Part shown: positions 10,628 to 19,063 of the stretch, one piece after another
Layout of the letters: every line of letters begins with the position of its first letter
How positions within the stretch are numbered: the first letter of the stretch is position 1
Position numbers and translations under genes: made by a program
The notes under the pieces: generated by a model
Told to the model about the DNA's origin: nothing
Seen by the model: only the letters and a program-made list of their open reading frames with translations
The model's database searches: none
Source of the DNA: Bacteroidota bacterium
GTDB lineage: Bacteria > Bacteroidota > Bacteroidia > AKYH767-A > OLB10
Direction of reading: 5' to 3'
Assembly: GCA_016714005.1 (NCBI GenBank)
Contig: JADJOA010000005.1
Span: forward strand, 173,461 to 237,460
Length of the DNA stretch: 64,000 bases

Positions 10628-11527
10628 CTATTTGAGTTTCATTACTTGCTCTAACAATGGTGGAAGTCCACTTGGATTAATTTGGTCGTTGTTCCAAAAA
10701 CTCATTACACAACTTACAAAATTATTCCTCACTGGTGCTGCAATAAAATAAACTGTTAATGTTTTACCTCCACTCATACCAACTAAAACGGAATTAACTC
10801 CTGTAATATCAAAGATAATTTTTTTTGCGTTTGTTTCTGCTCCTTCAAAAATAACTGCAACGGTTGTGTCTGAAACTATCTTGCCTTTATTGCCAGCTTT
10901 GATGGACATAAATTGATTATTTACACTTGATGTAGCATCTTCAAGGGTTTTGTGAACACTCCAATTCAATTGTCCCCAGTAAGGACATTGAACATTATTA
11001 ATTCCCATCCATCTGCAACCGCTCCCCAATGGAATTTTTCTACCTGCAAAATTTATATCATCAATGTTTAACGATGAATAAACCTCTTTTGGAATAGCAT
11101 TATCTTTTATTAGTCGTGCAAACTTCCTTTCCAATTCTTTCTCAGTTTTGTTTATTGTTATAAATGAAATGCCTACTACTTTGTCCTCAGCATTTTTAAA
11201 AAAGTAGTAATTCATGTTCATGGTAAGTTGCTCGGTAGCAACTTTTGATTTGGAAACATAATAGTTTGGAAACTCCATTGTGCTGTCAGAGGATGTAATT
11301 TCTTTTTCTCTTACTGATAGATTTTTAAACTTCTTGGAAATGTTCTTCGGGTTTAATTCCGTTTCTACTTTTTGAACTGTAATTTCAATTCCATCAACAT
11401 TAAAAAAGTCAATGCCACTGTTTGAAATTCCATTCAGCCTGGAAAATAAACTAGTGCTATCTTGTCCAAAAACAAAGCAAGTAGTCAATAATAGAATTAA
11501 GGTAAGTAGTTTGGTCTTCTCTATCAT
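10628..11527 (-). CDS. Hypothetical secreted protein
   Basis: 299 residues with a clean Sec signal peptide (basic MIEKTK, hydrophobic LLTLILLLTTCFVFG, cleavage before QDS). The mature part is mixed alpha/beta, with one CRW...QCPYW segment around residues 170-185 that could form a disulfide. I recognise no family. Its start overlaps the stop of the upstream lipoprotein gene by four bases (ATGA), so the two are translationally coupled and likely work together in the periplasm or outer envelope. Confidence 0.6.
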   Translation of the reverse strand: MIEKTKLLTLILLLTTCFVFGQDSTSLFSRLNGISNSGIDFFNVDGIEITVQKVETELNPKNISKKFKNLSVREKEITSSDSTMEFPNYYVSKSKVATEQLTMNMNYYFFKNAEDKVVGISFITINKTEKELERKFARLIKDNAIPKEVYSSLNIDDINFAGRKIPLGSGCRWMGINNVQCPYWGQLNWSVHKTLEDATSSVNNQFMSIKAGNKGKIVSDTTVAVIFEGAETNAKKIIFDITGVNSVLVGMSGGKTLTVYFIAAPVRNNFVSCVMSFWNNDQINPSGLPPLLEQVMKLK

Positions 11528-11913
11528 TTTGTCATTGTGAAAGTGTAAATTGGTCGTCCTTTTTCGTCAGATGTTTTAATCCAGTTCTCTTTGTTCTTTG
11601 GGTCATTAAATGAAAGTCTATCGGCTTGAAAGATTGTAAACTTTGTAAACCATGAGGTAGGAGAAGCATCCTTTCTAAAATTTATTCTTCTTGCTAAGAC
11701 ACTATCATGAGGATAAACAACAAAAGGCAAAGTCATTTCAAATGGTCCCATTTGGCTTCGCTTCATTACACTTGCCTTAAAATTTAGAGTTTTGTCTGTT
11801 GTATTTTTCACATAGAAAGTTGTTAAGGGATAATTATTGATACAACTTGTACAAGTCAACATAAAAACAATTGGCATCAAAACATACATTTGGCGGGACA
11901 CGGTTATTATCAA
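11524..11913 (-). CDS. Small hypothetical lipoprotein
   Basis: Up to 129 residues. The lipobox is LTCTSC; the start may be the Met at 11889 (MYVLMPIVFMLTCTSC), which gives a normal-length lipoprotein signal. The mature domain of about 95 residues is beta-rich (TFYVKNTTDKTLNFKASV, then PFVVYPHDS). Coupled by ATGA overlap to the secreted protein downstream. The layout of the mature domain, with SINN/DKTL polar strands after the lipobox, resembles the lipoprotein at 48553-48945, but I cannot show homology by eye. Confidence 0.6.
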   Translation of the reverse strand: MIITVSRQMYVLMPIVFMLTCTSCINNYPLTTFYVKNTTDKTLNFKASVMKRSQMGPFEMTLPFVVYPHDSVLARRINFRKDASPTSWFTKFTIFQADRLSFNDPKNKENWIKTSDEKGRPIYTFTMTK

Positions 11914-12010
11914 GTTTAATTAGTACGAATTTAACTTATTAAAAGTCCTGATACTTGAAGTTTTAGCAAGAAACTACAGGTATGATTAATCAGTTATTTA
12001 CTCTAATACT

Positions 12011-12883
12011 CTAAATATGCTTCTCCGCATGATAGCTCGAACGTACTAATGGTCCACTCTCTACATAATTAAATCCAATTTGCAGACCTATTGCTTTATA
12101 CTCTGCAAATTTATCGGGATGAATAAACGATGCAACGGGTAAATGTTCTTTTGTTGGTTGAAGATACTGACCAATGGTTACAATGTTTACACCGGCATTT
12201 TTTAAATCGTTTAGTGTTTCTACAACCTCTTCTTCTGCCTCGCCAAGCCCAAGCATAATACCCGATTTTGTTTTAACACCGGCAGCGCTAATTTGCTTTA
12301 GCGCATCTAAACTTCTGTGGTACTTTGCCTGAACACGTACCATTTTGGTAAGTCGCCTTACAGTTTCAATATTGTGAGACATTACCTCGGGCTTCTCATT
12401 AATTACCAATTGCAAATTATCCCATTTGCCGGCAAAATCGCCAACAAGTGTTTCCATAGTTGTACCCGGTGAAATTCTGCGAATGGCTCTTATTGTTTCT
12501 ACCCAAATATTAGCACCACCGTCTTTTAAATCATCTCTGTCAACACTGGTAACAACACAGTGCTTTACCTTCATTATTTTAACGCTCTTGGCAATACGCA
12601 CCGGTTCAAAAGGGTCAACAGCATCTGGTCTGCCGGTGGCAACAGCGCAAAACTGGCATGAGCGCGTACATACATTTCCTAAAATCATAAATGTGGCTGT
12701 GCCCGCTCCCCAGCATTCGCCCATATTAGGGCAGTTTCCGCTCTCGCATATTGTATGCAGTTTGTTTTCGTCAACCAGCTTACGCACCATACGGTACTCC
12801 TCGCCAATGGGTAATTTAACCTTTAGCCAATTGGGTTTTTTGGTGCGCGGGTTTAAATCCGTAATCTGATTATTGCTTTCCAT
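12011..12883 (-). CDS. lipA: Lipoyl synthase
   Basis: 290 residues, the usual length. It carries both iron-sulfur motifs: the auxiliary cluster CxxxxxCxxxxxC as CESGNCPNMGEC and the radical SAM CxxxCxxC as CTRSCQFC. The C-terminal RSSYHAEKH segment supplies the conserved Ser ligand of the auxiliary cluster. The enzyme inserts two sulfur atoms into octanoyl groups on lipoyl domains (PDH, OGDH, GcvH). The gene appears monocistronic. A -7 box sits only about six bases upstream of the ATG, which would make the transcript nearly leaderless. Confidence 0.96.
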   Translation of the reverse strand: MESNNQITDLNPRTKKPNWLKVKLPIGEEYRMVRKLVDENKLHTICESGNCPNMGECWGAGTATFMILGNVCTRSCQFCAVATGRPDAVDPFEPVRIAKSVKIMKVKHCVVTSVDRDDLKDGGANIWVETIRAIRRISPGTTMETLVGDFAGKWDNLQLVINEKPEVMSHNIETVRRLTKMVRVQAKYHRSLDALKQISAAGVKTKSGIMLGLGEAEEEVVETLNDLKNAGVNIVTIGQYLQPTKEHLPVASFIHPDKFAEYKAIGLQIGFNYVESGPLVRSSYHAEKHI

Positions 12884-12888
12884 TAGCG

Positions 12889-12896
12889 CAAAAATA
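12889..12896 (-). promoter_or_regulatory. Possible -7 box immediately upstream of lipA
   Basis: TATTTTTG on the minus strand fits TAnnTTTG. Its position implies a start site at or within a base or two of the lipA ATG, that is a leaderless or nearly leaderless mRNA. Confidence 0.3.
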
Positions 12897-12975
12897 GAAA
12901 TTTAAAGGAGGGTATCAGCCACAGATTTTCACAGAATATTTTTTTGTAGAATTTTTCTAAAAATATGTTATGCTT

Positions 12976-13118
12976 ATTTTTTTGACACAGATTTACAGAT
13001 TAAATAAAAATGGAATAGATGATTTTGACTAATACTTCTTTGCGGCAATCAATTTGTGTGAATTTTAAAGCGAAGCGCTTTAATTGGCTTTAAAAAATCT
13101 GTAAATCTGTGTTTAAAG
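12976..13118 (-). repeat. MITE-like repeat, copy 2 (inverted relative to copy 1)
   Basis: Left end GACACAGATTTACAGATT (12984-13001) pairs with right end AATCTGTAAATCTGTGTT, a near-perfect terminal inverted repeat of about 18 bases. The AAAGCGAAGCGCTTT palindrome is at 13067-13081. It matches the reverse complement of 9400-9541 end to end. Just upstream, at 12919-12935, is a further partial end (CCACAGATTTTCACAGA), suggesting a nested or eroded third copy. The gap from 12897 to 13227 holds only this element. Confidence 0.75.
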
Positions 13119-13227
13119 AACCTGACTCTATCAGACTTAAAATGTAATATGCGGCTTTTATTAAAATTCAATCGCACAGCCGGTTAAATTAGAATTTGTA
13201 ATCTTACAAAGTCAAATAGAATAGAAC

Positions 13228-13578
13228 ATGCGAAAAATCATTATCATTTTAATTACAGTAATTATTATTGGACTTGTTTTGTTTTTTGTGATTGCAGGCT
13301 ATACCTATAGTGAAGGCTCGCGCACAGGCTATCTCACCAAATTTAGTAAACGCGGCTATGTTTTAAAAACTTATGAGGGTGAGTTAAACCTTGGTGGAAT
13401 GAATGCTCAAAACAACAGTGTTATGAATAACCTTTGGGATTTTTCGGTACTTTCAAAAGACGCAGCCGCTATTGATAGTTTACAGCATTACGAAGGAAGT
13501 GTGGTTAAGTTATATTACAAGCAGGTGTTAAAAAACATGCCCGGCAAGGAGATACCGATTACTTTGTTTTTAAGGTAG
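13228..13578 (+). CDS. Small membrane-anchored hypothetical protein
   Basis: 116 residues: one N-terminal TM helix (residues 4-25, very Ile-rich) followed by an extracytoplasmic domain beginning TYSEGSRTGYLTKFSKRGYVLKTYEGELNLGG. Proteins of this size and motif (SEGxRxGxLxKFSxKG) are widespread in Bacteroidetes, usually without an assigned function. Some carry misleading names from database transfer. It is monocistronic and convergent with the downstream module. Confidence 0.7.
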   Translation: MRKIIIILITVIIIGLVLFFVIAGYTYSEGSRTGYLTKFSKRGYVLKTYEGELNLGGMNAQNNSVMNNLWDFSVLSKDAAAIDSLQHYEGSVVKLYYKQVLKNMPGKEIPITLFLR

Positions 13579-13596
13579 AGAAGGTGAGGTGAGAAT

Positions 13597-14874
13597 TTAT
13601 TTGAAAGCATCTAGAATTAGTTGGTATACTTTTTCTATTATATTCATTTTAGTTATTGTAAGCGTCATAAATATCGAATAAAGAATTATAAATAGTCTAG
13701 AAAAATTATTAATTACCCCTCTGAATTTCTCTAGTTGTGAAACAGGAGAATTAATTTTTCCGGCAGAGTCAATGACCTCTTGGTAATCTTCGGTAACATC
13801 CATTTGGGATTCATTTATATTCATATTTACATAGGAAGCCAGTATTGGATTTAAGTGATTTTTTAGATTTTTATTTAACATTTCAGTACTTATATTTTCT
13901 TCTCCACCAAGCTGTTTTATCAATTCAGGTCTATCATTTATTAGTTTTTCAAGTTCTGCAACTGCTTTTCTATGTTTAAGGAATATTTCCTTAACTTGTA
14001 ATAAGTTAGTCTTGTTTATTGATATTTTATTTTTCACCTTATTGTAATCAGAATCATAATTAAGGCATTTAGCATTTAATTTTGATTTTTCATAGTAGTA
14101 CCTTAAGGCATTCAACTTTATTGGTAAAATTAATATTAGTACAGAGAAATAAACTAAGCAGTTCGAAAATTTTTGGTCATCATTATGAAACAGCCCATGA
14201 AAAAATTCTCCAATAGAGGGGGAAAAATATTTTATATTGAACCATACTAATAATCCAAAGAAAATAATTGTTGCCACTCGGAATTTAAAAATCTTGACAA
14301 TGAACAAGGCGAGTTTTTCAGATAAGTTTGTAATAGCAAAGTATACAAAAAAAGTCAACATAATGAGTAGGTTGAAATTCCAAACTTGAGTAGTTAGTAA
14401 TTCTTGGCTATAAGTAAGACCATTAATAATTAAGAGATACAGGCAATATAAAACCGCCATGAGCGTAATAGGAGTTAAAGGATTAAGGGACTCAATTAGT
14501 ATTTTTTGCAATTGATCTTCTTGGTCAAATAGATTAGATTGCTGAGTTGATATTTCCTCTAATTCGTTGATGGCGTCCTTATGATATGCTTGAGCTTTTT
14601 TAAGTGAATCATATAAAATTACGTCCTCAGTTTCAGGGTTTAATAATGTTATTTCCGAAACAATTGCTTGATTAGAATCAATATTGATTTTCAATCTTTC
14701 TTTCCTAGATTTAAAATCATATTGATTTTTTATTTGTTTAAAACTAGACGTCAAGCCTTCAAGCAGAAAGGTTCTTATATCAGATGAAATTAAATAACCA
14801 ACATAAAACGTTAAAAAAAATTCAAATAACGGATGAATCTTGTAAAGAACAGATTTTGACATTAGATAAATCAT
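13597..14874 (-). CDS. Unknown membrane protein with coiled-coil segments (second gene of an AT-rich pair)
   Basis: 425 residues. Predicted TM helices lie near residues 12-30, 132-152, 163-183, 195-212, 240-258 and 393-412. Two long charged helical stretches (about residues 40-125 and 265-330) look like coiled coils. No catalytic motif is visible. The start is at 14874, overlapping the stop of the upstream partner by ATGA; Met5 is an alternative. The DNA is clearly more AT-rich than neighbouring ispE or lipA. Membrane protein plus soluble partner in a tight AT-rich pair is a layout seen in many mobile accessory modules, including some defence systems, but nothing here proves that role. Confidence 0.6.
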   Translation of the reverse strand: MIYLMSKSVLYKIHPLFEFFLTFYVGYLISSDIRTFLLEGLTSSFKQIKNQYDFKSRKERLKINIDSNQAIVSEITLLNPETEDVILYDSLKKAQAYHKDAINELEEISTQQSNLFDQEDQLQKILIESLNPLTPITLMAVLYCLYLLIINGLTYSQELLTTQVWNFNLLIMLTFFVYFAITNLSEKLALFIVKIFKFRVATIIFFGLLVWFNIKYFSPSIGEFFHGLFHNDDQKFSNCLVYFSVLILILPIKLNALRYYYEKSKLNAKCLNYDSDYNKVKNKISINKTNLLQVKEIFLKHRKAVAELEKLINDRPELIKQLGGEENISTEMLNKNLKNHLNPILASYVNMNINESQMDVTEDYQEVIDSAGKINSPVSQLEKFRGVINNFSRLFIILYSIFMTLTITKMNIIEKVYQLILDAFK

Positions 14875-15536
14875 AGACAGAAAGGTTTCTCTATTTGAGA
14901 AGTTTGAAGGTTATCAAAAATACTAGTTAATTTATTGCGGGTAAATGAATCGTTAAAATTTGCAATTGCTACGTAGTTTTCAGTATCAGTTTCAAGTCTG
15001 AACATTTTACTATCGCCAACACAAAAATTATACATTTTTTTATTATGCAACTTAAGTAACTCCAAATTACTTGTCTTTACAAGTCCAATAGAAACATTAT
15101 CTGAGAAAGTTGGATTTTTTTTGTACTGCCTAATTAACTCAATCGCTTTTGAGTTTTCAGAATTAGAGTTGCTTTCAAGTTTAATTTCGATTTTAATTTT
15201 TCTATTTATTGCTGACTCCAACTCAGTAATATACTCATCCTTTGAAACATCTCCGCAAAGATTCTTCGCTAATATTTTTATATGGGAATTACTTTGTTTA
15301 AAAATATTAGATAAAATAATTCTTGCATGCACGTTATTGGAATTGGGCACAAAAAAATTAGTGCCAGTTGAGGCTAATCTTTCTATTTCTGATCTATATT
15401 TTGTCGGATCAGAATCAAAAACTGAGGAAAAGTCAAAATCCACCATTTTACTTTTTGCCTGAAATTCGATATGGTCTAAAGAATTATAGTGTCTATTAAT
15501 TTTTAAAAATTTTCTTAAATATTCAATTATTTTCAT
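14871..15536 (-). CDS. Unknown soluble protein, possible degenerate PLD-like fold (first gene of the AT-rich pair)
   Basis: 221 residues with no signal peptide or TM helix. The order of segments (HARIILSNIFKQSNSHIKIL, then a spacer ending IKIEIKLE, then LHNKKMYNFCVGDSKMFRLE and YVAIANFND) resembles one half of a phospholipase-D-like domain: strand, helix, then a substrate-loop strand reading VGDSKMFRLE followed by an A-x-x-NFND turn. A full HxKxxxxD catalytic motif is absent (LHNKKM lacks the Asp spacing). It is translationally coupled to the downstream membrane protein. I do not recognise a named family, so the fold comment is inference only. Confidence 0.55.
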   Translation of the reverse strand: MKIIEYLRKFLKINRHYNSLDHIEFQAKSKMVDFDFSSVFDSDPTKYRSEIERLASTGTNFFVPNSNNVHARIILSNIFKQSNSHIKILAKNLCGDVSKDEYITELESAINRKIKIEIKLESNSNSENSKAIELIRQYKKNPTFSDNVSIGLVKTSNLELLKLHNKKMYNFCVGDSKMFRLETDTENYVAIANFNDSFTRNKLTSIFDNLQTSQIEKPFCL

Positions 15537-15818
15537 ATTACTGTAGGGTCAAAATGATTTTAAAAAAAATAATAAACGTGTTCCTTTTAATAACGGGGGC
15601 ATAAATATAAAACATTCTAACAATGGCAAGTTAATAAAATTATTGCCTTAAGCCAAAATAAATTAAGAAAGTAATGAAAAATCTGTAAAGAGAAATGAGA
15701 GGAAGACCGCTTAATGATATTTAAATATTTTAATATAATATTTACAAGTCCAAAATTAAACCCTTTCTATCATCCTTTGATTATAAAAATTTTAGTTATT
15801 AACAGAATTATAAGCGTG
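15537..15818. other. AT-rich intergenic gap
   Basis: About 280 bases of AT-rich DNA between the two-gene module and ispE. I see no reading frame, hairpin terminator or repeat shared with the rest of the window. Confidence 0.5.
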
Positions 15819-16658
15819 TTAAGTCATTAACTCTACAGTAGTTTTTTTTGAATACACATCCCAATTTGAAAAAGGAATAAAACCTTCTGGTTCTCTTTTA
15901 AAAATACCATACAACGCAGAACCACTTCCGCTCATTGCAGCATAAACAGCTCCAGATGCGTAAAGAAAACTCTTTATTTCTTTTAGCAAAGGGTATTTTG
16001 TAAAAAGTGCTTTCTCAAAATCATTTACAATATAATTCTTCCAGTTTGCAATGTCGCTAACTTTTAGATGGATTAAATTAAATTGAGGTGGCTTAGGTAC
16101 AACAAGACTATATGCCTCTTTGGTAGAAATAAAAATATCAGGCTTAACAAGCAATAAATAATATCCTTTTAAATCAAGGGCAGTGTCATTTAGAATTTCG
16201 CCTCTGCCGGTGGCTATTTGAGGAATTGATTTTATAAAGAACGGACAATCGCTGCCAAGCATAGCTGCATAATTTAAAAGCGCCTCTGTACTTAAATTGA
16301 GTTTAAATTTTTCGTTCAGGATTTTTAAAACCTGCGATGCATCTGACGAACCGCCACCCAAACCTGCTCCAACCGGTATTTGTTTGTGCAGGTGCATTAA
16401 CACGGGAGGGAGGTTAAAATCATTATCCAACAGCTGATATGCCTTCACGCAAAGGTTGTTTTGGTTATTTGCATCGGTTTTTATACCGGTTGAAGTAAAT
16501 GAGCATTTCTCGTCAATGTCCCGGTTTTTTTCAACAACTTCAATTATATCGTGCAACGGAACAGGATAAAAAAGAGAATGTAACTCATGATAACCATCAG
16601 TTCTTTTAGCAGTTATATGCAAGCCAATATTTATTTTGCAAGGGGCAAATGCAATCAT
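15819..16658 (-). CDS. ispE: 4-diphosphocytidyl-2-C-methyl-D-erythritol kinase
   Basis: 279 residues, intact. GHMP-kinase signatures: N-terminal CKINIGLHITAKRTDGYHEL (substrate loop with Lys and Asp), the ATP loop PVGAGLGGGSSDAS around residues 90-103, and the C-terminal MSGSGSALYG motif 3. The enzyme phosphorylates CDP-ME in the MEP isoprenoid pathway, in the cytoplasm. It appears to stand alone, downstream of a divergent lipoprotein gene. Confidence 0.95.
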   Translation of the reverse strand: MIAFAPCKINIGLHITAKRTDGYHELHSLFYPVPLHDIIEVVEKNRDIDEKCSFTSTGIKTDANNQNNLCVKAYQLLDNDFNLPPVLMHLHKQIPVGAGLGGGSSDASQVLKILNEKFKLNLSTEALLNYAAMLGSDCPFFIKSIPQIATGRGEILNDTALDLKGYYLLLVKPDIFISTKEAYSLVVPKPPQFNLIHLKVSDIANWKNYIVNDFEKALFTKYPLLKEIKSFLYASGAVYAAMSGSGSALYGIFKREPEGFIPFSNWDVYSKKTTVELMT

Positions 16659-16754
16659 GTGATTTTAAAACTGCAGCAAGTATATTAAAATGATGTGTTA
16701 ACATCTTTGTTAAATTCTACTCTATTAAAATTTATCTTATAAAGCATATCTAAA

Positions 16755-16762
16755 TACATTTG
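16755..16762 (+). promoter_or_regulatory. -7 promoter box for the coiled-coil lipoprotein gene
   Basis: TACATTTG, a full match to TAnnTTTG, 33 bases before the ATG at 16796; predicted start site about 16768. Confidence 0.45.
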
Positions 16763-16795
16763 TCCGCTTAACCACAGCGTAACTAAAACAATAAA

Positions 16796-17658
16796 ATGAA
16801 AAAACTTATTCTTGGAGCAAGCATTATTTGCTCTGTATTTTTTTCCTGTAAAGATTACAAACCCGAAGTTGACCGCTTAAATCTCGAACGCGATTCACTA
16901 ATAAGATTAGGAGGCACTAAAGACAGCACCGTTAACTCTCTGCTTGGCGATTTTAATGCCATTGATGCCAGCCTTGACAGTATTAACCAACTGCACACCG
17001 CCATTACGCTCGATACCAAGAGCAACCCGGAAATGAATGCCGATGTTAAGGAACGCATCAGAAAAATATTGAAAACATTAACCGCCTGCTTGAAGAAAAC
17101 AGCAAACGAATAAGCGAACTTTCGGGCAGGGTAAAAGGCTCTAACGTAAAACTTGCGCAGTTAGAAAAAATGATTGCAGGCTTAAATGCAAAAGTTACCG
17201 AGCGCGATTCTATGATTGCCGGACTTAATCTTCAGTTAGGCGATGCCAACAAAGCCATTACCGATTTAAAAATTAATATTGATACGCTAAACGCTGTGGT
17301 GGCTGCCAAGAGCCAGACTATTGACGAAAAGGTAAACATGCTGCACACGGCTTATTACACTATGGGTACTTACAAAGAATTGCGCGATAAAAAAGTACTG
17401 AGCAAACAAGGCGGATTCTTAGGTATTGGTAAAAGCCAAACACTCATCAGTGATTTTGATTCCACACAATTCACTAAAATTGATATTACGCAACTTAATA
17501 GTGTTGCTATTGATAAAAAAGTAGCCACTATTATTACCAACCATCCATCTAATGCATACAGGTTTGATAAAACAAAAGATAAAGTAGTTGCATTAAATAT
17601 TACCGACCCTAATAAATTCTGGAGTTCATCTAAATATTTGGTTATAGTAACCAAATAG
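16796..17658 (+). CDS. Coiled-coil lipoprotein, one frameshift
   Basis: One gene of about 287 residues once a base lost in the A run near 17062 is restored (RIRKNIENINRLLEENSKRISELSG). Lipobox CSVFFSC at residues 13-19. A heptad-rich coiled coil spans about residues 25-190, containing two near-identical motifs ERDSMIAGLN and LEKMIAGLN, then a C-terminal globular beta part from KVLSKQGGFLGIGKS to the end. Such proteins are common in Bacteroidetes (often called hypothetical). It is probably lipid-anchored in the periplasm, with the coiled coil acting as a spacer or oligomer. A terminator follows. Confidence 0.75.
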
Positions 17659-17678
17659 CACCTCATTTATAATAACTG

Positions 17679-17712
17679 CAAAGCCTCCTTTTCAAAAAGG
17701 AGGCTTTGTCAT
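17679..17712 (+). terminator. Rho-independent terminator
   Basis: Perfect stem CAAAGCCTCCTTT / AAAGGAGGCTTTG with a very short loop, followed by a T-rich tract. It closes the coiled-coil lipoprotein gene 20 bases after its stop. Confidence 0.75.
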
Positions 17713-17762
17713 TTTAATAAAACTAAAACGCCTATAGTCAAAGGCATTAAAACTCGGACCTA

Positions 17763-18224
17763 TTAATTAAACACCTGCAAAACACTTCCATCAAACGATG
17801 TGCGGTATTGCTGTAATGGTCTTGACGATGGACCTTTGGTAACGTTACCATCAAAAATCTGGTACTGGCTTCCGCAGCAGGTATCAGTCATATTTATGTT
17901 ATTGCCATCAACTGTCACTCCCGGGCAATTATTATCGGGGTCGTAAGTACAGGTGCGCTCATACGCCAAAAACTCATCCTGCGTCCTCCTGTAAACCACT
18001 ATTCCTTTACATCCGCCACCAATGTATGTCCAACCGCCTATGGCGTTAAGGTTAATAAATGTTGGCTCGGTAGTATATATACTGTAATTTACATAACCAC
18101 ACTCAGGAGTGCCACTGTCCTTTTTGCACGAGGTAAAAAAAGTAAACAAACCAATGGTAATAAAAAAGGGTAAACTAACGTTTAATACTGGCTTTGCCCA
18201 CTTACATTTGTTTTTCGGTATCAT
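17763..18224 (-). CDS. Rieske-like lipoprotein with altered cluster ligands
   Basis: 153 residues with lipobox TFFTSC near residue 33 after an unusually long N-terminus. The mature part follows the Bacteroidetes Rieske-domain pattern: a first motif RTCTYDPDN, a second motif DTCCGSQYQIFDG and then the typical tail VTKGPSSRPLQQY. In a true Rieske protein the motifs are CxH and CxxH. Here they read C-T-Y and D-T-C-C, so most of the [2Fe-2S] ligands are lost. Probably a structural derivative of the fold, or a site binding something else. A possible -7 box (TAATTTTG, minus) lies at 18229-18236, just before the start. Confidence 0.65.
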   Translation of the reverse strand: MIPKNKCKWAKPVLNVSLPFFITIGLFTFFTSCKKDSGTPECGYVNYSIYTTEPTFINLNAIGGWTYIGGGCKGIVVYRRTQDEFLAYERTCTYDPDNNCPGVTVDGNNINMTDTCCGSQYQIFDGNVTKGPSSRPLQQYRTSFDGSVLQVFN

Positions 18225-18248
18225 GCTTCAAAATTATTAAAATCAATA

Positions 18249-18518
18249 ATGTATTCCTTTAAACGCTTGTTTGCAGTTTTATTTTGTGTATTGTTACTAC
18301 AAACAGCCCATCATTCATTTGCACAAACCGATGGAGGTGGCAAATCATCAAAACAACAGCGCGCTGCTGAAAAAAAGCAAGCTAAAGACCTAAAAAAACA
18401 AAAGAAGGCATACGAAAAATTAGTGAAGAAGCACGTTAAACTTCAGAAAAAAGAAGTGCAGAAGCGCATGAAAAAAAACAAAAAGAAAAGCCGAAAAAAT
18501 ACCTACAGGAGAAAATAA
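18249..18518 (+). CDS. Small secreted lysine-rich protein
   Basis: 89 residues. Signal peptide of 25 residues (FAVLFCVLLLQTAHHSFAQ), then a mature chain in which about half the residues are Lys or Arg, arranged as long charged helices (KKQAKDLKKQKKAYEKLVKK). No family is recognised. The strong positive charge suggests binding to an anionic envelope component or nucleic acid. It is divergent from the Rieske-like lipoprotein. Confidence 0.6.
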   Translation: MYSFKRLFAVLFCVLLLQTAHHSFAQTDGGGKSSKQQRAAEKKQAKDLKKQKKAYEKLVKKHVKLQKKEVQKRMKKNKKKSRKNTYRRK

Positions 18519-18521
18519 TTC

Positions 18522-18942
18522 TTAAGCAGTTTTACTGCCTGCACCAAACCTGCCTCCCAAATACGCCATTGGAATATAAGCTGCTAGTATATCCAATACA
18601 TTAAACCACATAGGCGCGGGCAACATCATTACATTCATAATACCTCCTGCTAAAAACAAAATGCCTATAACCATAGCAACACGCGTTTTATTATTGGCTG
18701 CAAGCTTAGCCGTAACAAAAGCGCCCACCAATGTGCCAAGCGCATGTGCTAAAAAAAGGAAAAATAAAATGCTTTGCTCCAAACAAGTGTATAGATGCCT
18801 TTAAACCTTCGTAATTGGTAACATCGGCACCGGCAGGTGGGGGTATTATGTAACCGCTTAGCATTATTATACACATGTTAACCAAACTGCCTACTGCCGC
18901 ACCAACAATAATGGCAAGTATGTTTTTAAGTACAGGATTCAT
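18522..18942 (-). CDS. Small integral membrane protein, one frameshift
   Basis: About 140 residues after joining two frames at an A/T-rich run near 18755-18775. There are four TM helices: NILAIIVGAAVGSLVNMCII, the FIFPFLAHALGTLVGAFV region, MVIGILFLAGGIMNVMM and VLDILAAYIPMAYLGG. Glycine-rich helices with a central PPPAG loop are seen. Similar small proteins occur near metabolic genes in Bacteroidetes with no known role. Confidence 0.6.
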
Positions 18943-19063
18943 AGCTTTAAATTATTAAAAAACAGTATAATTTTATTGCACGAATATAAATACAAAAACA
19001 TGCCTTGCAATTTTACACAGCGCTTAAAGTGTTATTTTGGTACATCTTAAAAAATTGTTGCCG

